Assembly: GCA_934725795.1 (NCBI GenBank)
Contig: CAKVCF010000005.1
Span: 1 to 14,950 of the forward strand
Reading direction: 5' to 3'
DNA length: 14,950 nucleotides
DNA from: an uncultured Clostridia bacterium
Lineage (GTDB): Bacteria > Bacillota > Clostridia > Christensenellales > UBA1242
Shown: positions 1-6,864 of the stretch, in pieces
How the letters are laid out: each line of letters starts with the position of its first letter
How positions within the stretch are numbered: position 1 is the stretch's first letter
Program-made: the position numbers and the translations under genes
The notes under the pieces: generated by a model
Databases searched by the model: none
Told to the model about the DNA's origin: nothing
What the model saw: only the letters and a program-made list of their open reading frames with translations

Positions 1-374
1 TGTTTGATGTAGTTAGCTTTGATAAAATCCTTTGTGTCGGTTGTGTAAGTTTCATTGTTTAAAACCACAATGTGGATATCATTTTGACAAATAAAAGGTG
101 CATTGTTTTTAAGCCAAAAAATTTTGTCTAGGCGTTGCTCTTCAAAATAACAATTTGAAAGTATGCCAACCCTAATATTTTTTGTTTTGCTTAAAATTTT
201 CATCTTTTTCAAAATAGATTTTAATGGACGTTTAAATTTAAAAAAATCTTTTTTGTTTGCCATTATTTGTGCTTTTTCACCCGAGCCATATTCAACACAT
301 GTTTAATCCGTATCAAACAAGCACAAAACTGGTTTAAACTTTGCAGTGTCTTTAATTTCTTTAATTACATCCAT
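1..374 (-). pseudogene. HAD-like phosphatase, 5' part, interrupted by an in-frame TAA
   Basis: The gene starts at an ATG (372-374) preceded by a strong GGGGTGA ribosome binding site and reads leftwards off the window edge. The first 23 residues end in VLCLFDTD, then a TAA stop (303-305), then TCVEYGSGEKAQ in the same frame, which stays open to position 1. FDTD-stop-T matches the haloacid dehalogenase motif I (DxDxT: nucleophile Asp plus acid/base Asp), and the downstream VGILSNC resembles HAD motif II (hydrophobic strand ending in Ser/Thr). The stop sits exactly between the second catalytic Asp and the Thr; AAA to TAA is the simplest single change. Restart at the downstream ATG (MANKKDFF) would lose both catalytic aspartates, so the product should be inactive. 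UAA is not a known selenocysteine or pyrrolysine codon. The substrate is unknown. A sequencing error remains possible. Confidence 0.62.
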
Positions 375-397
375 GCTTCACCCCAATAATTTTTTTA

Positions 398-427
398 ATT
401 ATATCACACAACCAACAATTTCTCCAA
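398..427 (-). promoter_or_regulatory. Promoter of the broken HAD gene
   Basis: Reading the minus strand, a -35 like TTGGAG (422-427) lies 18 nt from a consensus -10 TATAAT (398-403), itself preceded by TGTGA, close to an extended -10. It sits about 23 nt upstream of the HAD start codon, so the leader would be short. Confidence 0.5.
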
Positions 428-456
428 CAAAAAACACAAGTTGCTCAAACTTGTGC
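428..456 (-). terminator. Intrinsic terminator, duplicated copy
   Basis: On the minus strand an 8-bp stem CACAAGTT/AACTTGTG (448-455 and 435-442) with a 5-nt loop is followed by a run of T. It is nearly identical to the terminator just downstream of tRNA-Ser (752-781), differing by one loop base, and is joined to a 16-nt copy of the tRNA 3' end. Confidence 0.7.
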
Positions 457-462
457 TTATTT

Positions 463-478
463 TGGCGCAGAGAATGGG
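463..478 (-). repeat. 16-nt copy of the tRNA-Ser 3' end
   Basis: The plus-strand string TGGCGCAGAGAATGGG here is identical to 793-808, which is the CCA end, discriminator, acceptor 3' strand and part of the T-arm of the intact tRNA-Ser. Homology stops abruptly at 479. With the flanking terminator copy (428-456) it forms a direct repeat of about 48 bp with the right-hand copy at 757-808. This is the pattern left by att-site recombination or by partial tandem duplication at a tRNA 3' end. Confidence 0.75.
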
Positions 479-751
479 TGAGCAGCGTTAAAAAACTTGC
501 CCAAATGGGCAAATTTTAGCGTAGCGAAGGGAGCAACTTGTTGCGGCCAGCCCGACAAGGGTTGAACCCTCGGGTTCAAATTACATAAACAAGAAAAAAC
601 TCCAATAATTAAATAAGGCTCCCGCCACAACTTGATTGTGGAAAGGTTAAGGAAAAGCCGAGCACAGTAAATGGGGTCCCCACAAAGCCAAACAAAGTGG
701 GTTTGAAGGGGATAAGAGAAAGCCAAGTGATGGGCAACCCTTTGTGTTTTT
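479..751. other. Non-coding, palindrome-rich insert between the tRNA 3'-end copies
   Basis: No credible gene is present: open frames here lack ribosome binding sites and recognisable products. Structures seen are an 8-bp-arm inverted repeat TTGAACCC/GGGTTCAA (562-579) resembling a TΨC arm, a CCACAA/TTGTGG hairpin (625-641) and a T-tract hairpin (490-512). Its base composition is richer in G+C than the neighbouring intergenic DNA. It could be a small dispersed repeat, a decayed tRNA/att region or a processed RNA; the sequence does not decide. Confidence 0.5.
490..512 (-). terminator. Possible intrinsic terminator in the insert
   Basis: On the minus strand TTGCCC pairs with GGGCAA (507-512 and 497-502) around a 4-nt loop, followed by G and six T. 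It would stop transcripts crossing the insert from the tRNA side. Confidence 0.5.
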
Positions 752-781
752 GAAAAAAAACACAAGTTGCTTAAACTTGTG
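752..781 (-). terminator. Intrinsic terminator of tRNA-Ser
   Basis: On the minus strand an 8-bp stem CACAAGTT/AACTTGTG (774-781 and 761-768) with a 5-nt loop is followed by eight T. It begins 12 nt past the tRNA CCA end. Confidence 0.8.
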
Positions 782-792
782 CTTTCGAGTTG

Positions 793-881
793 TGGCGCAG
801 AGAATGGGATTTGAACCCATGGATGCTGTTAACATCACACGATTTCCAATCGTGCTCGTTCGACCACTCCGACATCTCTGC
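793..881 (-). tRNA. tRNA-Ser(GGA)
   Basis: The minus strand folds as a class II tRNA of 89 nt including an encoded CCA (793-795). The acceptor stem is GCAGAGA/TCTCTGC (875-881 with 797-803) with discriminator G at 796. The anticodon stem CACGA/TCGTG encloses the loop TTGGAAA, giving anticodon GGA (845-847), which reads UCC and UCU. A long variable arm (GATG..CATC) and a T-arm with GGTTCAA support a serine identity. It lies 55 nt downstream of leuS on the same strand with no strong promoter between, so it may be co-transcribed with leuS. Its 3' end is partly duplicated at 463-478. Confidence 0.95.
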
Positions 882-887
882 ATATAG

Positions 888-911
888 AGTTACTTTATTT
901 AAAAAGTAACT
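888..911. other. Inverted repeat between leuS and tRNA-Ser
   Basis: Nine-base arms AGTTACTTT/AAAGTAACT flank a 6-nt loop. The T-run follows on the plus strand (912-919), where no upstream gene needs it; on the leuS/tRNA strand the hairpin is followed by CTATAT, so it is a poor terminator there. It may be a processing or partial-termination site between leuS and the tRNA. Confidence 0.4.
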
Positions 912-936
912 TATTTTTTTATATTAATTTGAGTAA

Positions 937-3345
937 CTAAACAACGATGTTGAAAATTCTGCCTGGAACATAAATGATTTTTTTATAGCCATTTGCAACA
1001 TAAGTTGAAACTTCTTGCAAAGCTTTGGCTTTGATTTCTTCTTCAGTTGATGTTTTTTCAACTGTTATTTTACCACGGAATTTACCATTTACTTGGATTG
1101 GAATTTCAATGGTGTTTACAACCATTTTGTTTTCATCAAAAGTTGGCCAAGATTCATATGCAATGGTGTTATTGTGCCCCAAAAATTGCCACAATTCTTC
1201 AGTTATGCAAGGGCAAATTGGGTTGAGAAGTTTAACAAAGCCTTCTGCCATATCTTTTGGCAAAGTTTCTTCTTTTGCCATAGCGTTTACAAAAATCATC
1301 ATTTGGCTGATGGCTGTGTTAAAGTTGAGAGTTTCGTAATCTTCTGTAACTTTTTTTACAGTTGCATTGTAAAGAGCATCAAGATTTTTGTTTTCGCCAT
1401 CAATGATTTGTTTTTCATGAATCAAACGCCAAACTCTATCCAAAAATTTGCGAGAACCATTCACTCCATTGTCGTCCCATGGTTTACTTTCTTGGAGAGG
1501 GCCCATAAACATTTCATAAAGGCGCAAAGTATCTGCCCCATACTTTTCAACAATGACATTTGGATCAACCACGAATTGTGGATAACGTTTGCCCATTTTT
1601 ATGCCATTTGCACCCAAAATCATACCTTGATGCACAAGTTTTTTAAAAGGTTCTTTAACTGGAACAAGGCCCTTATCAAACAAATAATTATTCCACATAC
1701 GTGCATACATCAAATGACCAACCGCATGCTCTGGACCACCAACATAAAGGTCAACTGGAAGCCAGTGTTTAAGCAATTCTTGATTTGCAAACTCTTTGTC
1801 ATTGTGAGGGTCAATATATCGCAAGAAATACCAACTTGAACCAGCACTGCCTGGCATTGTGTTAGTTTCACGTTTTGCTGGTTTGCCGTCCACCGTAACA
1901 TTAACCCACCAATCAGCTTTTGCAAGAGGACTATTGCCATCTTTTGCTGGTTTATAATCGTCTAATTCTGGCAAAACAAGTGGCAATTCACTATCTTCAA
2001 GGGCTTTTGTTGTGCCGTCTGCAAAATGCACAATAGGCACTGGTTCGCCCCAATAACGTTGACGCGCAAAAATCCACTCACGCAATTTGTAATTCACTGT
2101 TTTGCGTGCAACGCCAATCTTAACAAGTTTATCAGTGATTGCTTCTTTTGCTTGTTCAACTGTCAAACCAGTAAATTCTTCACTGTTGATAAGTTTTTTC
2201 CCTTTGCCTAAATAGTCTTGTTTTTCAAAAGCATGTTTGCTTACATCCGCTCCGTCAATAACTTGTATCATAGGAATATTGTGTGCAACTGCATATTCAA
2301 AATCACGTTGGTCATGGCTTGGCACTGCCATAACTGCACCTGTGCCATAACTTGCAAGCACAAAATCACCTGCAAAAACTGGCACTTGTTTGCCATTGAC
2401 AGGGTTTATTGCATAAATGCCTTCCAACTTTACACCAGTTTTACCCTTATTAAGTTCAGTACGCTCCAAATCACTGAGTTTTTCAGTTTGACGGCGATAT
2501 TGCTCAACTTCTGCCCAATTTTTAATGCGTGGTTTAAGGCTGTCAACCAACTTGCTATCAGGTGCAACAACCATGAAAGTTATGCCATAAATTGTTTCAA
2601 TACATGTGGTGAAAATTGAAAATTTGCCACCACCAACCAATTCAAAGTCCACTTCTACACCAGTTGATTTTCCAATGCGGTTGCGTTGCATTGCTTTTGT
2701 TGATTCTGGCCAGTCAATAGTATCTAACCCCGCAAGCAATTTTTCAGCATACTTTGGCATGTCGATAACCCATTGTTTCATGTTCTTTTTAACAACTGGA
2801 TAACCGCCACGTTCACTTTTACCATCAATAATTTCATCGTTAGCAAGCACGCAGCCAAGTTCTTCACACCAGTTAACAGGCATATCAACACATTTTGCAA
2901 GCCCATCAAGATACATTTGTTTAAAAATCCATTGTGTCCATTTATAAAATTTAGGATCGCTTGTGCGGATTTCTTTATCCCAGTCATAAGACAAACCTAT
3001 GTTTTTAAGTTGTCCTGTAAAAATATCAATGTTTTTTTCAGTAAAAATAACTGGATTGTTGCCAGTGTCAATTGCGTATTGTTCGGCTGGCAAACCAAAA
3101 CTATCATAGCCCATTGGATGCAAAACATTATAGCCTTGCATACGTTTCATACGACTTATGATATCGGTTGCTGTGTACCCTTCAGGATGCCCAACATGCA
3201 ACCCTGCCCCTGATGGATAAGGAAACATGTCCAATGCATAAAATTTAGGACGTGAAAAATCCCAAACATCGGTTCTAAATGTTTGGTGTTCGTCCCAATA
3301 CTTTTTCCACTTCTTTTCAACTTCAATGTGGTTAAATTCTGCCAT
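937..3345 (-). CDS. leuS: Leucyl-tRNA synthetase
   Basis: This class I synthetase attaches leucine to tRNA-Leu in the cytoplasm. It is 802 residues, near full length for bacterial LeuRS. The HIGH motif is HVGH (residues 50-53) within PYPSGAGLHVGHPEGY. The inserted CP1 editing domain spans roughly 225-415, with MAVPSHDQRD (339-348) keeping the conserved aspartates. The synthetic core WYFLRYIDPHN and VGGPEHAVGHL follows, then the KMSKS position and anticodon/C-terminal domains. Two places are unusual: the editing loop reads FTTCIETIYG instead of the common FTTRPDTLFG (only the threonines kept), and KMSKS reads KMGKR (583-587). The ATG start is supported by AAAGGAT upstream and by the MAEFNHIEVEKKW N-terminus typical of the family. 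It is transcribed from its own promoter without a T-box, unlike glyS and pheS here. Confidence 0.97.
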   Translation of the reverse strand: MAEFNHIEVEKKWKKYWDEHQTFRTDVWDFSRPKFYALDMFPYPSGAGLHVGHPEGYTATDIISRMKRMQGYNVLHPMGYDSFGLPAEQYAIDTGNNPVIFTEKNIDIFTGQLKNIGLSYDWDKEIRTSDPKFYKWTQWIFKQMYLDGLAKCVDMPVNWCEELGCVLANDEIIDGKSERGGYPVVKKNMKQWVIDMPKYAEKLLAGLDTIDWPESTKAMQRNRIGKSTGVEVDFELVGGGKFSIFTTCIETIYGITFMVVAPDSKLVDSLKPRIKNWAEVEQYRRQTEKLSDLERTELNKGKTGVKLEGIYAINPVNGKQVPVFAGDFVLASYGTGAVMAVPSHDQRDFEYAVAHNIPMIQVIDGADVSKHAFEKQDYLGKGKKLINSEEFTGLTVEQAKEAITDKLVKIGVARKTVNYKLREWIFARQRYWGEPVPIVHFADGTTKALEDSELPLVLPELDDYKPAKDGNSPLAKADWWVNVTVDGKPAKRETNTMPGSAGSSWYFLRYIDPHNDKEFANQELLKHWLPVDLYVGGPEHAVGHLMYARMWNNYLFDKGLVPVKEPFKKLVHQGMILGANGIKMGKRYPQFVVDPNVIVEKYGADTLRLYEMFMGPLQESKPWDDNGVNGSRKFLDRVWRLIHEKQIIDGENKNLDALYNATVKKVTEDYETLNFNTAISQMMIFVNAMAKEETLPKDMAEGFVKLLNPICPCITEELWQFLGHNNTIAYESWPTFDENKMVVNTIEIPIQVNGKFRGKITVEKTSTEEEIKAKALQEVSTYVANGYKKIIYVPGRIFNIVV

Positions 3346-3368
3346 AATTTATCCTTTTTATAGGCTTA

Positions 3369-3397
3369 ATTATAGCAATTTAAATGATTTAAGTCAA
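3369..3397 (-). promoter_or_regulatory. leuS promoter
   Basis: The minus strand carries TTGACT (3392-3397), a 17-nt spacer and TATAAT (3369-3374). Transcription would start near 3362, leaving a leader of only about 17 nt, which excludes a T-box or other large riboswitch for leuS. Confidence 0.8.
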
Positions 3398-3519
3398 CTT
3401 TATATAATATCGAAAAAAATAAAAGGCAGATTGCTGCAATAAGGATTTAATTTTATATATAATTTTTAAAAATAATGAAAGCCTAAAAAATATTCGTTAC
3501 GCAATAAAACTTCTTTAAA

Positions 3520-3930
3520 TTATTTTTCCACAAAAGAATTGCATGGCGCTTTTGTCTGTTCGCTGCCGACAAATATTCCGTTGGAAAAGCACTCGCCTTC
3601 TTTGTTGAAAATACAATCTGTGGCTTTGCATGATATATTCATTGTTTTGCAATGATGAAAAGGGGCTACATCTGGTTCATGTTCAAACATATCGCGTGAA
3701 ACGTCTGGAACAAGTTTTGTTTTGTCCAGTTTTAAATCTCCACAATCTGCATTTTTATCAACACTTAAATTTTTACGATCACATTTGGCTTTGTTATTAT
3801 AAACACAACTATATTTTCTGCACATCACATCCATATAACTACTCCCTTCACCTTCTACTGTTGCCATGCTATCTTTTTTATGATTAAAACTTACAATATA
3901 AATATTGCCAAATTGCACAAATTTAATCAT
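3520..3930 (-). CDS. DUF1540 protein with two cysteine motifs
   Basis: A 136-residue soluble protein with two copies of the DUF1540 pattern: C-x4-C-x-Y-N...C...C (Cys 37, 42, 50, 63) and C-x4-C-x-F-N...C...C (Cys 101, 106, 114, 130), the second ending in the typical PCNSF. The family is common in Bacillota, its cysteines probably bind metal, and its biochemical role is unknown. The region between is charged, and the first 30 residues carry no Cys motif. The frame stays open to an ATG at 3951, but the start at 3930 is preferred: AAAGGTTAGG lies just upstream of it and the likely promoter would start transcripts near 3947, downstream of the longer start. A still later start (MATVEGEG) has a weaker binding site. 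It is monocistronic and divergent from the rplI operon. Confidence 0.82.
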   Translation of the reverse strand: MIKFVQFGNIYIVSFNHKKDSMATVEGEGSSYMDVMCRKYSCVYNNKAKCDRKNLSVDKNADCGDLKLDKTKLVPDVSRDMFEHEPDVAPFHHCKTMNISCKATDCIFNKEGECFSNGIFVGSEQTKAPCNSFVEK

Positions 3931-3953
3931 TGCAAACCTAACCTTTAGCATAT

Positions 3954-3982
3954 TTAATACCTATAACTGATTTGACAACCAA
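3954..3982 (-). promoter_or_regulatory. Candidate promoter of the DUF1540 gene
   Basis: The minus strand reads TTGGTT (3977-3982), 17-nt spacer, TATTAA (3954-3959). Its -35 overlaps the divergent plus-strand promoter, so the two genes may compete for polymerase. The -35 match is weak. Confidence 0.4.
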
Positions 3983-4000
3983 ATTTATTTTTGCTATTAT
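3972..4000 (+). promoter_or_regulatory. Promoter of the rplI operon
   Basis: A consensus TTGACA (3972-3977), 17-nt spacer and TATTAT (3995-4000) lie directly upstream of the first gene of the operon. Transcription would start near 4006, just before the AGGAG (4009-4013). Confidence 0.8.
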
Positions 4001-4019
4001 TTGAATATAGGAGAAACTT

Positions 4020-4373
4020 GTGTTTGTAAATTCTGTTTATTATGAAGAAACACTCAAAAGCTACAACAACTTGTGCAATCTTGTTAAAGGCAACAATTTT
4101 GTGCAAGTGCTGAGCCAACTTTATACTGCATCAGCAGGTAAATCAGGCAATTTTTTAGGTTTGCGCACAAAATGCTTGAAATCTAAAAAAAGGTTTATCA
4201 AGCAAGTTGAAGCAGCAATGAACAATACTGAATATGCTGACGCCATCGAATGCTTGTTAAAAGATTTTGACAGCTGGAGCAATTTATGTATTAAAAATTT
4301 TACATACACTTACAATGAAAATTTAAAAGAATTTAGCAATAAAGGGGAAGAAAATGAAAGTAATCTTGATTAA
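4020..4373 (+). CDS. Small protein of unknown function overlapping rplI
   Basis: A 117-residue protein starting at GTG, with AGGAG six bases upstream and a consensus promoter directly before it, so the gene is real. I do not recognise the family. It is predicted mostly helical and soluble, with a basic middle (KCLKSKKRFIKQVE) and an acidic tail; there is no signal peptide or membrane segment. Its last 20 nt overlap the rplI start, so the two should be translationally coupled. In many Bacillota rplI follows gdpP and precedes dnaB; here both are absent and this gene takes the upstream place, which suggests, without proof, a ribosome-linked or housekeeping role. Confidence 0.75.
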   Translation: MFVNSVYYEETLKSYNNLCNLVKGNNFVQVLSQLYTASAGKSGNFLGLRTKCLKSKKRFIKQVEAAMNNTEYADAIECLLKDFDSWSNLCIKNFTYTYNENLKEFSNKGEENESNLD

Positions 4374-4782
4374 AGACCTCAAAGGCAAAGGCAAAGCAGG
4401 CGATATTATTGACGTCAATCCAAATTATGCAAGCAATGTGCTTATTCGCCAAGGCATTGCAAAAGAAGCAACAGCCAGTGCTTTGAATGACCACAAAGGT
4501 CAAGTTGAAGCAAAAGCGTTCCACCATGGCGAATTGGTTAAAGAATATCAAGCAATTGCAAACCGCATTAAAGGCAAAGTTTACCCTTTCACACTTAACG
4601 TTGGTGCAAACGGTAAGGCATTTGGTTCAATAACAAAGCAAGAAATTTTGCAAGCTTTGGCTGCTGACGGAATTAAAATTGAAAAAAATCAAATTAAAGA
4701 AGTTGTTGGTGATTATAAAATCACTTTGCAACTTATAAAAGAAGTGTCAGTTGACATTGTCGCAAGTGTCAATATTAAATAA
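4354..4782 (+). CDS. rplI: Ribosomal protein bL9
   Basis: A large-subunit protein binding 23S rRNA near the base of the L1 stalk. At 142 residues it has the usual two-domain length. The N-terminal domain begins MKVILIKDLKGKGKAGDIIDV and continues through NYASNVLIRQGIA, matching the family pattern (MKVILLxDVxxLGKxGDxVxVxxGYARNFLIPxGxA) with some divergence, notably VLIRQG for FLIPKG. A long helix (about 41-75) follows, then the C-terminal domain with GKAFGSITKQEI and KEVGDYKITLQL-like strands. The start lies inside the preceding gene, with its own GGGGAAG binding site. The downstream gene begins 17 nt after the stop. Confidence 0.96.
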   Translation: MKVILIKDLKGKGKAGDIIDVNPNYASNVLIRQGIAKEATASALNDHKGQVEAKAFHHGELVKEYQAIANRIKGKVYPFTLNVGANGKAFGSITKQEILQALAADGIKIEKNQIKEVVGDYKITLQLIKEVSVDIVASVNIK

Positions 4783-4799
4783 TTTAGGTGAAATAGATT

Positions 4800-5267
4800 A
4801 TGAAAAAGAAAGTTTTAAATTTTTTGTGGCTTATACCACTTGTTGTTGGTATTGTGATTGGCTTTATTGGTATTGCTCAAGTTAAAAAAGCAAACGAAAT
4901 GCATGTGCCAGAAATGAACGAACCAGGTTGGTTTGAAGCAAGTTCTAAACAATCAAAAGCTGAAGTCAGTGGCATAATGATGATAGCTGGTGGATTTGGC
5001 TTTTTGAGTGTTTTTGGCAGCATCGCAACTTTTGGCATTGTTAAAACAGTAACTTCAAAACCATTTGAATCTGCACGCGAAATTAAAAAATCTTTAGATG
5101 AACTTGACGATGCTGAAAACAATGAAGATCAAAACGCAGACATTCTTGAAAAATTGTCAAATATTTCAAAGAAAAAGGAAGAGCCTTTGTTCTGCGAATA
5201 CTGCGGTGCTATGCTTAGAAAAGATGCCACAAGTTGTGATGCTTGCGGCGCAAGGTATAAAAAATAG
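4800..5267 (+). CDS. Two-helix membrane protein with C-terminal zinc ribbon
   Basis: A 155-residue protein with two hydrophobic helices (about 7-25 and 57-82) flanking a short loop, a charged, acidic cytoplasmic linker (90-128) and a C-terminal zinc ribbon CEYCGAMLRKDATSCDACG with Cys 132, 135, 146 and 149. Positive residues before helix 1 (KKK) suggest both termini are cytoplasmic. Such membrane-anchored zinc-ribbon proteins are common in Bacillota, and no enzymatic role can be read from the sequence. AGGTGA precedes the ATG. It is the last gene of the rplI operon and is followed by a strong terminator. Confidence 0.85.
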   Translation: MKKKVLNFLWLIPLVVGIVIGFIGIAQVKKANEMHVPEMNEPGWFEASSKQSKAEVSGIMMIAGGFGFLSVFGSIATFGIVKTVTSKPFESAREIKKSLDELDDAENNEDQNADILEKLSNISKKKEEPLFCEYCGAMLRKDATSCDACGARYKK

Positions 5268-5315
5268 TTAACAAATCGCTATTGATTAAATATTAACAAA
5301 CTAACATAAACATAA

Positions 5316-5341
5316 AAAAATCCACTAAAATGTGGATTTTT
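5316..5341. terminator. Bidirectional intrinsic terminator
   Basis: Arms AAAAATCCAC (5316-5325) and GTGGATTTTT (5332-5341) enclose a 6-nt loop, with T-runs available on both strands. It can end both the rightward rplI operon and the leftward glyS operon. Confidence 0.85.
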
Positions 5342-5409
5342 TTGTTATCAATATCAATTAAATCAAATTGTTGTCCAACAAACGCAAAAGATTTTAAAAC
5401 ATAAAATAT

Positions 5410-5440
5410 AATGCAATAAATCACAACAGAAAATTGCATT
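5410..5440 (-). terminator. Weak hairpin downstream of glyS
   Basis: AATGCAAT (5410-5417) pairs with ATTGCATT (5433-5440) across a 15-nt loop. On the glyS strand it is followed by an interrupted T-rich tract, so it is a weak terminator candidate ahead of the stronger one at 5316-5341. Confidence 0.35.
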
Positions 5441-5468
5441 AGTTATTCATTAGTTTAGATATTTATGC

Positions 5469-6836
5469 CTAATTATAAGCAACTTGCTTTTCAACATAAG
5501 CGACAAGTTCGTCCACGCTCAAACGGATTTGTTGCATTGTATCGCGGTCGCGCACTGTTACAGTGTTATTTTCAAGTGTATCAACGTCAATTGTAACGCA
5601 CATAGGTGTGCCAATTTCGTCTTGACGGCGATAGCGTTTACCGATTGACCCTGCTTCGTCATAACTTACCATAAAGTGTTTGCTAAGTTCGCGGTAAATC
5701 TCTTCTGCCTTTTCACCTAAATTCTTTTGCAAAGGAAGAACTGCAACTTTATAAGGTGCAAGTGCTGGATGGAAGTGCATAACAACACGTGTTTCGCCAT
5801 CTTCCAATTTTTGTTCTTCATATGCTTCGCACATAACAGCCAAAGTTAAACGGTCTGCGCCAATTGAATATTCAACAACATTTGGAATATATTTTTCATT
5901 TGTGTAAGGGTCCATATAAAGCATTGATTTGCCACTATATTGTTGATGACGGCTTAAATCCCAATCTCCACGGTGGTGGATACCATTAAGTTCTTCCCAG
6001 CCGATAGGATACAAATATTGAATATCACAAGCAGCTTTTGCATAGTGCGCAAGTTTGTCATGGTCGTGATAACGCAAATGTTCTGGATTAAAGCCAAGGC
6101 TTAACAAAAAGTCCATTGCTTTCTTTTTATAGTCAGCGTAAAATTTCATGCTATCTTCTGGTTTGCAAAACCATTGATGTTCCATTTGTTCAAATTCAAT
6201 TGTGCGGAAAGTGAAGTTGCCTGGTGTTACCTCGTTACGGAATGCCTTACCAATCTGTGCAATGCCAAAAGGCACTTTTGCACGCATGCTGCGTTGCACA
6301 TTAAGGAAGTTTACAAACTCACCTTGTGCTGTTTCAGGGCGAAGATAAATCAAGTTTTGGCTATCGTCTGTTACACCACGAGAAGTTGAGAACATAAGGT
6401 TAAAGTTACGAATGCTTGTCCAATCACATTTGCCACATTTAGGGCAACAAACATGATGTTCAGCAATGTAAGCTTCCATTTCTTCATTTGTCATTTTGTC
6501 AGCATTAACTGTGCCTTTGCTGTGTGCTTCAATAAGTGTGTCAGCACGGTGGCGTGTTTTACAACTTTTACAATCCATTTTAGGGTCTGAAAAACTTGCA
6601 GTGTGGCCACTTGCCTCCCAAACTTTGCTGTTCATAAAAATATCTGCATCAATGCCAAAGCTGTTGTGGCTCTCTTGCACAAATTTTTTCCACCAAGCAC
6701 GTTTGATGTTGTTTTTAAGTTCAACACCAACAGGGCCGTAGTCCCAAGTGTTTGCAAGCCCGTCATAAATATCACTGCCAGGGAAAATTAACCCCCTGCT
6801 TTTACATAAATTAACAATTTTGTTAAAATCTCCCAT
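5469..6836 (-). CDS. glyS: Glycyl-tRNA synthetase, homodimeric type
   Basis: This class II synthetase charges tRNA-Gly. It is the single-chain homodimeric form (455 residues), not the alpha/beta tetramer. The N-terminus FPGSDIYDGLANTWDYGPVG is the family signature. A zinc-binding insertion carries CKSC (89-92) and CPKCGKC (131-137). Motif 2 runs from FRNE (199-202) to EFEQMEHQWF, the substrate-binding LNGIHHRGDWDL is at 283-294, and motif 3 EYSIGADR is at 322-329, with Tyr and Ile where Pro and Ala/Phe are usual. The anticodon-binding domain fills about 360-450 and includes YDEAGSIGKRYRRQDEIGTP. The ATG is preceded by AAGGAG. It is the second gene behind a glycine-type T-box, 28 nt after a small membrane protein. 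Confidence 0.97.
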   Translation of the reverse strand: MGDFNKIVNLCKSRGLIFPGSDIYDGLANTWDYGPVGVELKNNIKRAWWKKFVQESHNSFGIDADIFMNSKVWEASGHTASFSDPKMDCKSCKTRHRADTLIEAHSKGTVNADKMTNEEMEAYIAEHHVCCPKCGKCDWTSIRNFNLMFSTSRGVTDDSQNLIYLRPETAQGEFVNFLNVQRSMRAKVPFGIAQIGKAFRNEVTPGNFTFRTIEFEQMEHQWFCKPEDSMKFYADYKKKAMDFLLSLGFNPEHLRYHDHDKLAHYAKAACDIQYLYPIGWEELNGIHHRGDWDLSRHQQYSGKSMLYMDPYTNEKYIPNVVEYSIGADRLTLAVMCEAYEEQKLEDGETRVVMHFHPALAPYKVAVLPLQKNLGEKAEEIYRELSKHFMVSYDEAGSIGKRYRRQDEIGTPMCVTIDVDTLENNTVTVRDRDTMQQIRLSVDELVAYVEKQVAYN

Positions 6837-6864
6837 AATTTCTCCTTATCTTTTTGAAAATTTT

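Noticed and set aside
303..305. Stop codon recoding as selenocysteine or pyrrolysine in the HAD gene
   Set aside because: The codon is TAA; those systems use UGA and UAG, and no recoding element was seen.
457..883. Open frames of 102 and 78 codons on the minus strand across the tRNA region
   Set aside because: They run through the tRNA-Ser gene and terminator hairpins, lack ribosome binding sites and resemble the spurious proteins often predicted over tRNA loci.
1025..3213. Plus-strand open frames up to 248 codons inside leuS
   Set aside because: They are antisense shadows of a clearly coding gene, with no ribosome binding sites and Cys/His/Phe-rich composition typical of such shadows.
3400..3450. 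Small hairpin GCAG/CTGC with a T-rich tract as terminator of the DUF1540 gene
   Set aside because: The stem is only four base pairs, too weak to call; termination there stays unassigned.
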